Shown here in pieces: positions 20,771 through 29,222 of a stretch of DNA of 63,971 nt. Origin of the DNA: an uncultured Bacilli bacterium. GTDB taxonomy: Bacteria > Bacillota_I > Bacilli_A > RF39 > UBA660. How positions within the stretch are numbered: the stretch's first letter is position 1; every line of letters begins with the position of its first letter. Both the position numbers and the translations under genes were made by a program. The DNA is taken from positions 1 through 63,971 of the forward strand of contig CANRCC010000006.1 in the NCBI GenBank assembly GCA_947629025.1, in the 5' to 3' direction. Under the pieces are notes generated by a model, which saw only the letters and a list, made by a program, of their open reading frames with translations, made no database searches and was not told the DNA's origin.

Positions 20771-21706
20771 GTGAACGATATGATAAAACGATTTTCAGTA
20801 AAAAAAATACTAAAATATACAATACTACTACTAATAGTGTTTTTATTTTATCTATTTCCAGATAAACAAAATGTAGATATAAATGAAGAAGTATTTAATG
20901 AAAAGAGTGATATATCTCATGATATTTATTTAATGGATAAAAATGGATATATTTCAAAGACATCAATAGCAATAAATAGTACAAATAAATTAGAATTAAT
21001 AGAAGAATTAATAGAAATATTAGTAATAGATGGAAAATATGAAGATAAAATACCAAATGGTTTTAGTCCAATACTTCCTGTAGATACAAGATTAATTGAT
21101 AAAAAAATAGAAAATGATATTGCGATATTAAATTTTAATAGTGATTTTCTAGATACAAAACAAGAATATGAAGAAAAAATATTAGAAAGTGTTATATATA
21201 CAGTAACAAGTATAGATGGTATAAACAAAGTTAAAATAAATATAGATGGTAAAATATTAGATAAATTACCAAAAACAGGTAAATATATTGATGAAATACT
21301 ATCTAGAGATTTTGGAATAAATAAACAATATGATATTAATCACCTAGAAGATATATCAAAGGTTACTATATATTATGTAAATAAAAATAATAATGATGAA
21401 ACATATTATATACCAGTAACTAAATATATTAATAGTAGTGATGAAAAAATAAAGATAATAGTAGATGAATTAGCTAGTAAGATATCATATGAAAGTAATT
21501 TAATGAGTTACTTAAATTATAATGCTAAATTATTAGATTATAGTTTTGATGAAAATGAATTAGATTTAAATTTCAATGAATATTTATTTGATAGTAGTCA
21601 AAATAAGAAAGTTTTAGAAGAGGTTATTTATAGTATTTCTTATTCTATAATGGATAGTTATGAAGTTAGTAAGGTTAATTTTTATGTAAATAATAAAGAA
21701 ATTTAG
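20771..21706 (+). CDS. gerM: GerMN-domain spore/germination protein
   Basis: N-terminal TM, two GerMN-type domains; adjacent to gerE. Confidence 0.75.
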   Translation: MNDMIKRFSVKKILKYTILLLIVFLFYLFPDKQNVDINEEVFNEKSDISHDIYLMDKNGYISKTSIAINSTNKLELIEELIEILVIDGKYEDKIPNGFSPILPVDTRLIDKKIENDIAILNFNSDFLDTKQEYEEKILESVIYTVTSIDGINKVKINIDGKILDKLPKTGKYIDEILSRDFGINKQYDINHLEDISKVTIYYVNKNNNDETYYIPVTKYINSSDEKIKIIVDELASKISYESNLMSYLNYNAKLLDYSFDENELDLNFNEYLFDSSQNKKVLEEVIYSISYSIMDSYEVSKVNFYVNNKEI

Positions 21707-21770
21707 TTAATGGTATTGAAAAAATTACAAATATATTGTATAATCAATTTGTCTTTTAAAAAGACATGAG

Positions 21771-21847
21771 GCCTCAGTAGCTCAGTTGGATAGAGCAACG
21801 CCCTTCTAAGGCGGCGGTCAGGGGTTCGAATCCCTTCTGGGGCACCA
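21771..21847 (+). tRNA. tRNA-Arg (anticodon TCT)
   Basis: Cloverleaf: acceptor GCCTCAG/CTGGGGC, D-arm GCTCAGTTGGATAGAGC, anticodon loop CTTCTAA, T-arm AGGGGTTCGAATCCCTT, CCA encoded. Confidence 0.95.
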
Positions 21848-21859
21848 GATAGCATTTTA

Positions 21860-21890
21860 AAACCTTATATTATATAAGGTTTTTATTTTT
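21860..21890 (+). terminator. Rho-independent terminator after tRNA-Arg
   Basis: AAACCTTATattATATAAGGTTTTT followed by T-rich run. Confidence 0.75.
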
Positions 21891-22276
21891 TTGTACTCCC
21901 AAAAGTACTCTGAAATGATAACTAAAAAATTTTTTTAGTAGTATTTATCTGTTGTACAAGTCATTTCTTTTTTTAATTTTTCTGTAATATTTTCATAAGT
22001 TCAATATAATAATTAAATAATTTCTTAAATAAGTGTATGAGAAAGGTTTATTTGTGTTCAAATTTAGTATTATTGGTGTATCATCAAATCATATAATTTT
22101 CTCGTAAAAACTTTTTTTAAATCTTCTATAATCCAATATATTCTAGCAAATGAGTGTTATTTTTTATAACTATGGAGAAATAAAATGATAGTAATGAACT
22201 TTAAAATCTTAGGGTATTAATTATCTTGTAAAAGCAAAATATTATGATATAATTGACACTAGGGAGGCATTATTTT

Positions 22277-23017
22277 ATGAAAGAATCAGCATTAAAAGAA
22301 GTAAGAGATGAATATAATAGAATAACAAAAGAAAGGGAAAAATTAATATCTTATAAAAATGAATTACTAGAATTAACAAAAGATGAAAAAGTAAAAAGAT
22401 TTTTAAAACTTTCAAAATTAGTAGATAAAGATTATGTAGGTCCATCTGAAGAAACAATGATTATGATGGCTTATCAAGGGGTTCCAGAGGCATTTGGAGA
22501 GCAAAATATTAATAGTAATCATATTATGATTTTTATGGGAAGTTATATTAAAAATGATTCTGGAGAACAAAATGATGATTACATGACCTATGAAAGAGAC
22601 CCAGATACTAGTTATAGATCGTATATGGATTTAGAAACAACAGAAAGGTATACTATTGATAAAGATGAATGTTTAGAATTTGAAACTGAATATTTAACAT
22701 TATATCTTCCTATTTCTGAATATACAGAAGAGGAATATTATAAAAAATATATTGAATTGCAAAAATGGTTTAAAACTCAATTAATATATCATTCACAACC
22801 TGATGTCATTAAAGAATTGAAAGAAAAATATGAAAGAAAATATAAAGAAATATATCCTAATTTTCATAGAATTGATACAATAGCCCATTTACCTATCGAA
22901 GATTATATAAAAACACATCCTATAGATGGTTTTGTAGAAAATTGTTGTTTAGATCATGAAGAATTTATGAGAGTTAAATTATATAGAAAACAAAAAAGTG
23001 AAAAAAGAGGTAAATAA
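22277..23017 (+). CDS. hypothetical protein (accessory)
   Basis: ATG 22277 after AGGGAGG; 246 aa. Confidence 0.65.
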   Translation: MKESALKEVRDEYNRITKEREKLISYKNELLELTKDEKVKRFLKLSKLVDKDYVGPSEETMIMMAYQGVPEAFGEQNINSNHIMIFMGSYIKNDSGEQNDDYMTYERDPDTSYRSYMDLETTERYTIDKDECLEFETEYLTLYLPISEYTEEEYYKKYIELQKWFKTQLIYHSQPDVIKELKEKYERKYKEIYPNFHRIDTIAHLPIEDYIKTHPIDGFVENCCLDHEEFMRVKLYRKQKSEKRGK

Positions 23018-23146
23018 TAATGTAACTTACACCATATTGATACCAAACGCGGACTTTTGTAGTTCGAGTTTTAAAATGTTTTAATTTATGTTAAAATATT
23101 TATAGATTTTAATTGATATGCTTGTCAATTTAGAAAACATACTTGT

Positions 23147-23163
23147 ATATTGGCAATCAATAT
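23147..23163. promoter_or_regulatory. operator-like palindrome ATATTG-N5-CAATAT
   Basis: ATATTGgcaatCAATAT inside a ~45-bp segment that recurs at 26192-26238. Confidence 0.45.
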
Positions 23164-23243
23164 ATATGTCATCGGATAAATGTGTACGAAAATATAATAT
23201 AATAGATCAATTAAAGTAAAATAATTTTGATGGGAGTTAATTT

Positions 23244-24413
23244 ATGAAAGTGAATAAATTAATGGAAAAAAGTGACATGACAATATCTATAATAAACCCA
23301 CTTGTAAAACAAATAAAACCACAAAATAAAATTAAAAACAAAATCTATATTACATATAATATATGTGAAACTTGCAATTTGAATTGTCTGTTTTGTTGTA
23401 TAAATGATAATTATCATAGTAAAAAGCATATTTCAATAGAAAATTCAGATATTATCTTAAATAAAATTAAAAAAAATTATGACATTGACACAATTTTTAT
23501 TATGGCGAATGAACCAACTACTCAACCGGAATTGTCTAACCATATAATAAAATATGCAATAAATAATAATATAAAGATTAAACTTGTTTCAAATGGATTT
23601 GCACCTATTAGTATTTACGAAAAAATTTTAAAGGATATTAATCCTAAAGATATTTATAAAATAACAATCAGCCTAGATAGTATGAATGAAAAAATTCATA
23701 ATACAATGAGAAACAATAATATGGCATTTTCGAACGCAATGAAAACAATTGAATTTTTAAATAGCAATCATTATAATATTAGAATTCAAATGACTATTTG
23801 TGATATTAATTATGATACTATTATAGATTCAGTAAAAGATCTTAATAGCAAATATGGTATTAATAATTTTGCATTTCATTGTATGTCGATTTCAGAAAGA
23901 ACTATAAAAAATGGCTTGCATCATTTAAATGCCTTTAAATGGCGACATCTTGTTTCAGAATTATTTGCTTTAAAATCAAAATTAAATAACATAAAAGAAT
24001 TTAGTGTACCAATTATTGCTATGACAAAAAATGAATTATTAAAATTATATTTTGGAAACAATGAAAAAATGCTAAAACAATTTATGAAAAGAAAGTCATT
24101 AAAATTATGTCCTGCTATTAATGGTAACAATATATATTTAAAGGCTAACGATGATGACGTTTTTATATCAAGATGTCAAATATTATTTGATAACATTGGT
24201 AAGTATTCTTTTAAATATGATTATAAAAAAAATAATTTTAAAGAAAATAAAAAGAATAATGATTTTAATGTAATAAAGAAAAGTAAAACACTATGTCCAG
24301 TTATATTGACTGAATTAAATTTAAAAAAAGATTATGAAGAGGATGAAAATGGTAATAAATTATATTATGTTTGCAGGGTATTATTAGCAAACGAAAATGA
24401 TTTAGATTACTAA
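23244..24413 (+). CDS. radical SAM protein with SPASM-like C-terminal cysteines
   Basis: CNLNCLFC motif, SNGFAPIS and ISLDSMNEKIHNTMR rSAM features; further Cys in KLCPAI...SRCQIL...TLCPVIL...YVCRVL. Confidence 0.82.
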   Translation: MKVNKLMEKSDMTISIINPLVKQIKPQNKIKNKIYITYNICETCNLNCLFCCINDNYHSKKHISIENSDIILNKIKKNYDIDTIFIMANEPTTQPELSNHIIKYAINNNIKIKLVSNGFAPISIYEKILKDINPKDIYKITISLDSMNEKIHNTMRNNNMAFSNAMKTIEFLNSNHYNIRIQMTICDINYDTIIDSVKDLNSKYGINNFAFHCMSISERTIKNGLHHLNAFKWRHLVSELFALKSKLNNIKEFSVPIIAMTKNELLKLYFGNNEKMLKQFMKRKSLKLCPAINGNNIYLKANDDDVFISRCQILFDNIGKYSFKYDYKKNNFKENKKNNDFNVIKKSKTLCPVILTELNLKKDYEEDENGNKLYYVCRVLLANENDLDY

Positions 24414-24797
24414 AAAATAATTATTCTAACCTTATTATCTTTTATTTATTTTATCATTATAAAAAAATTTATAAATATAATGATATCGCAATTGAATATA
24501 TTAGTCAGGTTTACATTGAAGAATTTAAAAAATATCAATAATAAAAGATTTTATATTATAATCTATTTATAAATAGGATACTTGTGAAAGAATAATGATG
24601 TATTGGCATAGATAGTAACATACATCGTATGTGAGAATTTATCTCGCTCGTGGTGCCTATCATTTTTTTGATAATATTAGAGTTGTCTTACTTCTTTCTT
24701 TAGGGCACCATATTACTACTAAACTTGAATTTTTAATTAATTAGGGTTTTATATATTTTTTATTTATGATATAATACTCCGACAAAGGAGGTCAATT

Positions 24798-25670
24798 ATG
24801 AGTGCTAGAGTTGATAATTATGTTGATTTATTATGTAGATATGCCATATATGGTGAAGATGGTTATTATGTAGATCCACGCCATATTATATATCAAATGA
24901 TAGTAGATGAATTAAAACTAAACATGTCATTTAGTAATATTGAAGAGTATGTAAATACCTGTAAAATATCAATAACTGAAAGTGAAATAAAGAATTTTTT
25001 AAGTAAAAAAATAGATGAGGAAGAACCAACATTAAGAAAAGAATTAGAAGAATCTTATAAACCTATTTCCAATAAACTTTCAGAATTGACAGATGAAGAT
25101 ATTAAAAAAGATGCAAAAGAATTTGGGAATCTAATTTTAAAAAGTCGTTATACATTTGAACCTGATTCATTACAATATTTTAAAACCTATACATCAATTT
25201 TAAAGGAAAAATGCAAAACTCTTTTTGAAATATTAGAAGATTTATTTAAAATAAAAGACGGTACTATTTCACAAGAAGGATGGAATCGTATTGTAGATTT
25301 AGATTTTCATATAAATAAATATGGTGATGTTTATACTACCGATATCCAAAGATTAGCAAATGCAATTATTTATAATGTAAAAGATTTACATGATAAGATT
25401 ACTAAAGGAAATAATCCAGAAACATACTTAACATTTAAAGAATCAAGAGATGAAATTTTTGAAAGTAAAACTTATCCAAAAAAAGAAGTTCAAATAAAGG
25501 ATTTATATTATGAACATTGTAAAGAATTTATTGCTTTAAGTGAAAATCAAAAAGAAATGTTAAAAAATGAAAGATATAAAATGTTAGAAGAAGACCTTTC
25601 TGATGACAATGATAAAAAAGATACTTATACTTTAGTTAATACAAGAGAAAATAATAAAAATCATAGCTAA
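24798..25670 (+). CDS. hypothetical protein (accessory)
   Basis: AAAGGAGG RBS; 290 aa, no recognised domain. Confidence 0.65.
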   Translation: MSARVDNYVDLLCRYAIYGEDGYYVDPRHIIYQMIVDELKLNMSFSNIEEYVNTCKISITESEIKNFLSKKIDEEEPTLRKELEESYKPISNKLSELTDEDIKKDAKEFGNLILKSRYTFEPDSLQYFKTYTSILKEKCKTLFEILEDLFKIKDGTISQEGWNRIVDLDFHINKYGDVYTTDIQRLANAIIYNVKDLHDKITKGNNPETYLTFKESRDEIFESKTYPKKEVQIKDLYYEHCKEFIALSENQKEMLKNERYKMLEEDLSDDNDKKDTYTLVNTRENNKNHS

Positions 25671-25854
25671 CTAAAAAGATTTGGTTCAAAAGTATTGATA
25701 AAAAAATTATAATCCATAATCGTGGTCATTTAAATAAAGAAACTGATATAGTTCTTTTTCTGAAAATTTAAAAGAGATTTAAAAAAATTTCCTGTATCTT
25801 TCTTTAGGAAACTAATGATATTTTTTTCTACTATTCAAACTTAATATAGAGAAC

Positions 25855-25883
25855 TTGCAAAAGAGTCGTTTTTATGTTATTAT
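25855..25883 (+). promoter_or_regulatory. promoter of putative antisense RNA antitoxin
   Basis: TTGCAA (25855-25860), 17-nt spacer, TATTAT (25878-25883). Confidence 0.6.
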
Positions 25884-25889
25884 GAATAT

Positions 25890-26000
25890 GTCAAGGAAAC
25901 TTGAATAAAATAAAAAAGGAATACCTAATTTTGTCGAGTTAGGTACTATCCTAAAATTATTTGAGATTAGTACCGACTTATACAGTTGGTACTATTTTTA
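25890..26000 (+). ncRNA. putative antisense RNA antitoxin (~110 nt)
   Basis: From predicted TSS to terminator AGTACCGAC(7 nt)GTTGGTACT-ATTTTTA; antisense to the 3' end of the minus-strand peptide mRNA. Confidence 0.5.
25906..25945 (-). terminator. terminator of putative type I toxin mRNA
   Basis: Minus strand TACCTAA-N10-TTAGGTA followed by TTCCTTTTTTATTTTATT. Confidence 0.55.
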
Positions 26001-26070
26001 TTAGTATGATTAAAATCACAATAATAAGGAGTATTATGATAGTACAAAGATATTTCTCTTGCTTTCTCAT
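25978..26070 (-). CDS. putative type I toxin: 30-aa hydrophobic peptide MRKQEKYLCTIIILLIIVILIILIKIVPTV
   Basis: Minus-strand ATG 26070-26068, stop TAA 25980-25978; strong SD AAAGGAGGTGAAATT before ATG; basic N-terminus plus one TM stretch; too short for the ORF track. Confidence 0.65.
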   Translation of the reverse strand: MRKQEKYLCTIIILLIIVILIILIKIVPTV

Positions 26071-26140
26071 AATTTCACCTCCTTTCACTTTAAAAAGTAA
26101 AGGAGAATAGTACCTAAATTAATTAAGTATTCCTAAAATA

Positions 26141-26169
26141 ATTATATCAAACAAATGTTCATTATACAA
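26141..26169 (-). promoter_or_regulatory. promoter of putative toxin mRNA
   Basis: Minus strand TTGTAT-17 nt-TATAAT. Confidence 0.6.
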
Positions 26170-26211
26170 TATTTTTATATTAAATTTATTACAATTTAGA
26201 GAAATACTTGT

Positions 26212-26228
26212 ATATTGCTCAGCAATAT
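26212..26228. promoter_or_regulatory. operator-like perfect palindrome ATATTGCT-C-AGCAATAT
   Basis: 8-1-8 palindrome in the second copy of the segment found at 23126-23171. Confidence 0.45.
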
Positions 26229-26501
26229 ATCTTATAGGATAATAAAATTAAAAAATATTATAAAAAAGTCAAATAATATATAAATATAAGGTGAGAACTA
26301 AATAAGAGATTTGTTTATAAAATATAATTTAAAAATTATATTTAAAGTTATTATATTTATTTCTTTAGTGAATTAGATTTATATCAAATTTTTACTTTTA
26401 TAATTTTAGTTTTAAAATTTCAAAATTTATGATAGAATACTATATAGTTTAATTAATTTTATATTATAAAAATAATATTTTGATAAGGAGTTGTTAAATT
26501 T

Positions 26502-27797
26502 ATGTTAAAAGAAGAAAATATAAAAAAATATAAAAAGAAATATGAAAATAATAAACAAAATAAGATTATGCAAAGAATGTTAAATAAAGTTCAATTAGTA
26601 GATTTAATTCAAGATTCAGATACTAAAATTACTAATGAGTTTAATATTGAAATTAAAACGCATAGAGTTACAGATCAAAAAGCATCAGCTCGTTGTTGGT
26701 CATTTGCTGAATTAAATATATTAAGAGAGAAAGTAATAGAAAAATGTAATTTAGATAATTTTGAATTATCCGGAAGTTATATTTCATTTTATGATAGATT
26801 AGAAAGATTTAATATGTTATTAGAAAGACTTATTTCATATAAAGAAAATGGTAAAGATTTATATGATAGAGATGTATCAAGTTTACTTGAAATTGGAATA
26901 ACAGATGGTGGCTCTTTTACACAATTAGCTAATTTGATAAAAAAATATGGTATTGTTCCTAATGATATTTTTCCTGAAACATTTCAATCATCAAATGCAT
27001 ATGAAATTAATCAGATATTATCTAGGTTATTAAGAAAATTTTATTTAGAATTACAAGAAATAAATAATGGTGAAGAAAATAAATTAAAGGATAAATATAT
27101 GCAGCAAGTATATACAATAGTTGCTACTGTATATGGAATTCCTAAAGAAACATTTGATTTTGAATATACTGATAAAAAGGGAACATATCACATAGATAAA
27201 AATATGACTCCAAAAGAGTTTTATGATAAGTATATTAATATAGATTTACAAAAAGAGTATATTGAAATAACAACATATAGTGATGAAAAAATAAAATTAA
27301 ATAAATTATATCAATTAGAAGCGAGTTCTAAAATTAGTGGTGAAGAAGATACTACTATTTTGAATTTATCATCAAAAGACTTTCAATCTTTAATAATTAA
27401 ACAATTAAAATCTAATGAACCAGTATATTTTTATTGTTCTACAACATCAAAACGTATTGATGGTATATGGGTTGATTTAATAGAAAGATATGGGGAAATG
27501 TTTGATATTGATTTAAATTTAGATAGAAATTCTATCTTAAAAACTAATGGAATTACTAACTGTCACGCTATGATAATAACAGGTGCTCATATAATAGATG
27601 ATAAAGTAGTTAAATATAAAGTTGAAAACAGTTGGGGAAGTAAATATGGAAATAATGGATATTATATTGCTACTGATGACTGGTTAAAAAAATATGTATA
27701 TAGAATAGTTATAAATAAGAAAAACTTAAATAAAAATCAACTTGAAATACTAAAACAGGGTAGTATTAAGGTAGATAAATATGATGCTAAATTTTAA
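26502..27797 (+). CDS. pepC: aminopeptidase C / bleomycin hydrolase-like C1B cysteine peptidase
   Basis: TDQKASARCWSFAELN (Cys), TNCHAMIITG (His), YKVENSWGSKYGNNGYY (Asn). Confidence 0.9.
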   Translation: MLKEENIKKYKKKYENNKQNKIMQRMLNKVQLVDLIQDSDTKITNEFNIEIKTHRVTDQKASARCWSFAELNILREKVIEKCNLDNFELSGSYISFYDRLERFNMLLERLISYKENGKDLYDRDVSSLLEIGITDGGSFTQLANLIKKYGIVPNDIFPETFQSSNAYEINQILSRLLRKFYLELQEINNGEENKLKDKYMQQVYTIVATVYGIPKETFDFEYTDKKGTYHIDKNMTPKEFYDKYINIDLQKEYIEITTYSDEKIKLNKLYQLEASSKISGEEDTTILNLSSKDFQSLIIKQLKSNEPVYFYCSTTSKRIDGIWVDLIERYGEMFDIDLNLDRNSILKTNGITNCHAMIITGAHIIDDKVVKYKVENSWGSKYGNNGYYIATDDWLKKYVYRIVINKKNLNKNQLEILKQGSIKVDKYDAKF

Positions 27798-27945
27798 AAT
27801 ATTTTAGCATTTTTAAATTGTATTTAACCTATATATATGTTATAATTTTTACTACACATTAATTATCTAAATAATTCTTTTTATTAACAATAATATAAAT
27901 GTATATTTAAATCATAATTTGTGTTATAATGAAGTAGGTGATAAA

Positions 27946-28539
27946 ATGAGTAGTATAAAAACATCAAATGTAGATATATTTAATAAAGAATATAACTACA
28001 TAAAAAATGATAGGTATAAAAAATGTGCAAAAGAGTTAGTTTCTCTTCTACCAGACTATTTTTTTGAGGTGCAAGCAAGCTCAACTGGTAAATATCATCC
28101 ATCATTTGCATTAGGAGAAGGAGGATTAGTTAGACATACAAAAGTAGCTGTAAAAATAGCAAAAGAATTATTAGAAAATAATAGTTTAGGTCATAAATTT
28201 ACAGATGAAGAAAAAGATTTGATAATTATGTCAATACTAATTCATGATGGAATGAAACATGGAAGAGAAAAAGAAGAATATACTAAATTTGAACATCCTA
28301 TAATTATATGTGAATATATAAAGGAAAACAAAGATAAACTATCATTAACAGATGATGAGATTAATTTTATTACTAGTGTTGTTTCATCTCATATGGGAGA
28401 ATGGAACACAAATTCTTACAGCAATATTGTTTTACCGCTTCCAAAAAATAAATATCAGAGATTTGTTCATATGTGCGACTTTTTAGCAAGTAGAAAATTT
28501 TTAGATGTTAAATTTGATGGTAATGATATAAAAGAATAG
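27946..28539 (+). CDS. HD-domain phosphohydrolase
   Basis: GGLVRHTKVAVKIA, ILIHDGMKHG, SSHMGEWN. Confidence 0.8.
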   Translation: MSSIKTSNVDIFNKEYNYIKNDRYKKCAKELVSLLPDYFFEVQASSTGKYHPSFALGEGGLVRHTKVAVKIAKELLENNSLGHKFTDEEKDLIIMSILIHDGMKHGREKEEYTKFEHPIIICEYIKENKDKLSLTDDEINFITSVVSSHMGEWNTNSYSNIVLPLPKNKYQRFVHMCDFLASRKFLDVKFDGNDIKE

Positions 28540-28552
28540 AAGGGATTTACGT

Positions 28553-29152
28553 ATGAAAGAAAAAATAAAGACCATAATATCAAAGATTAATATGAAATAT
28601 TTATTTGTAGTAATACCATTAATATTAATATTAATTCTTATAGTAGTTTCATCAATGTTTACCATAAAAGAAGATTCAGAAAAAGAGGTGGAGGAAATAA
28701 AAACAAATACTTATACGACTAAAGACAATAAGGTTGATTTTACATTTAACGAAGGATTTAAACAAAGTGATGTAGGTGAATATGATTTATATGTTAAAGA
28801 CGATGAAAAACAACTTATAATGGGTATATTCACATATGATTTAGAAAGTTATGAAGAAAATACTGCTAAAGAAGTGCTAGATAATCAAACACAATATTTT
28901 CTTAAGACAAGAAATGATATGACATTATTTAAAAAAGAATTAACAAAAGAATATGAAGATAAAAAAATAACTACTGTAGAATATTCTGGTAAAAGTGCTG
29001 ATTCATCACAGTGCGTTTATGTATTTTCTGTTATTGAATTTAATAACTTGCCTAATTATGTAGTTTATTCTACTAATGTAATAGTAAAAGAAAAATATGA
29101 ACAATATATTAAAGAGGTAAAAGATATAGTAAAAAGTGCAAAACTAAAATAA
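28553..29152 (+). CDS. hypothetical membrane-anchored protein
   Basis: N-terminal TM then extracellular domain. Confidence 0.65.
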   Translation: MKEKIKTIISKINMKYLFVVIPLILILILIVVSSMFTIKEDSEKEVEEIKTNTYTTKDNKVDFTFNEGFKQSDVGEYDLYVKDDEKQLIMGIFTYDLESYEENTAKEVLDNQTQYFLKTRNDMTLFKKELTKEYEDKKITTVEYSGKSADSSQCVYVFSVIEFNNLPNYVVYSTNVIVKEKYEQYIKEVKDIVKSAKLK

Positions 29153-29168
29153 TTTTAGTTTTTTTTAC
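29140..29168 (+). terminator. terminator upstream of the C39-ABC operon
   Basis: AAACTAAAATAATTTTAGTTTTTTTT. Confidence 0.7.
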
Positions 29169-29222
29169 TTTTTTAGGGGATTTTTAAAATAAAGAGTTTA
29201 TATATTTTATGGAGGGAAAAAT

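Noticed and set aside
22187-22219. 11-aa ORF MIVMNFKILGY with an RBS-like GGAG upstream
   Set aside because: Too short and lacking any independent support; likely chance in AT-rich DNA.
24470-24543. Open frame ...YNDIAIEYISQVYIEEFKKYQ* after the radical SAM gene
   Set aside because: Protein-like, but no start/RBS and frame-disrupted upstream; possibly a pseudogene tail, insufficient evidence.
26038-26112. Plus-strand mini-ORF MIVQRYFSCFLIISPPFTLKSKGE opposite the putative toxin
   Set aside because: Although preceded by AAGGAG, it lies in the antisense shadow of the better-supported minus-strand ORF (stronger SD and dedicated promoter/terminator) and downstream of the plus-strand terminator.
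28553-29152. Assignment as the bacteriocin immunity protein
   Set aside because: Separated from the bacteriocin operon by a terminator and lacking immunity-protein features; kept as hypothetical.
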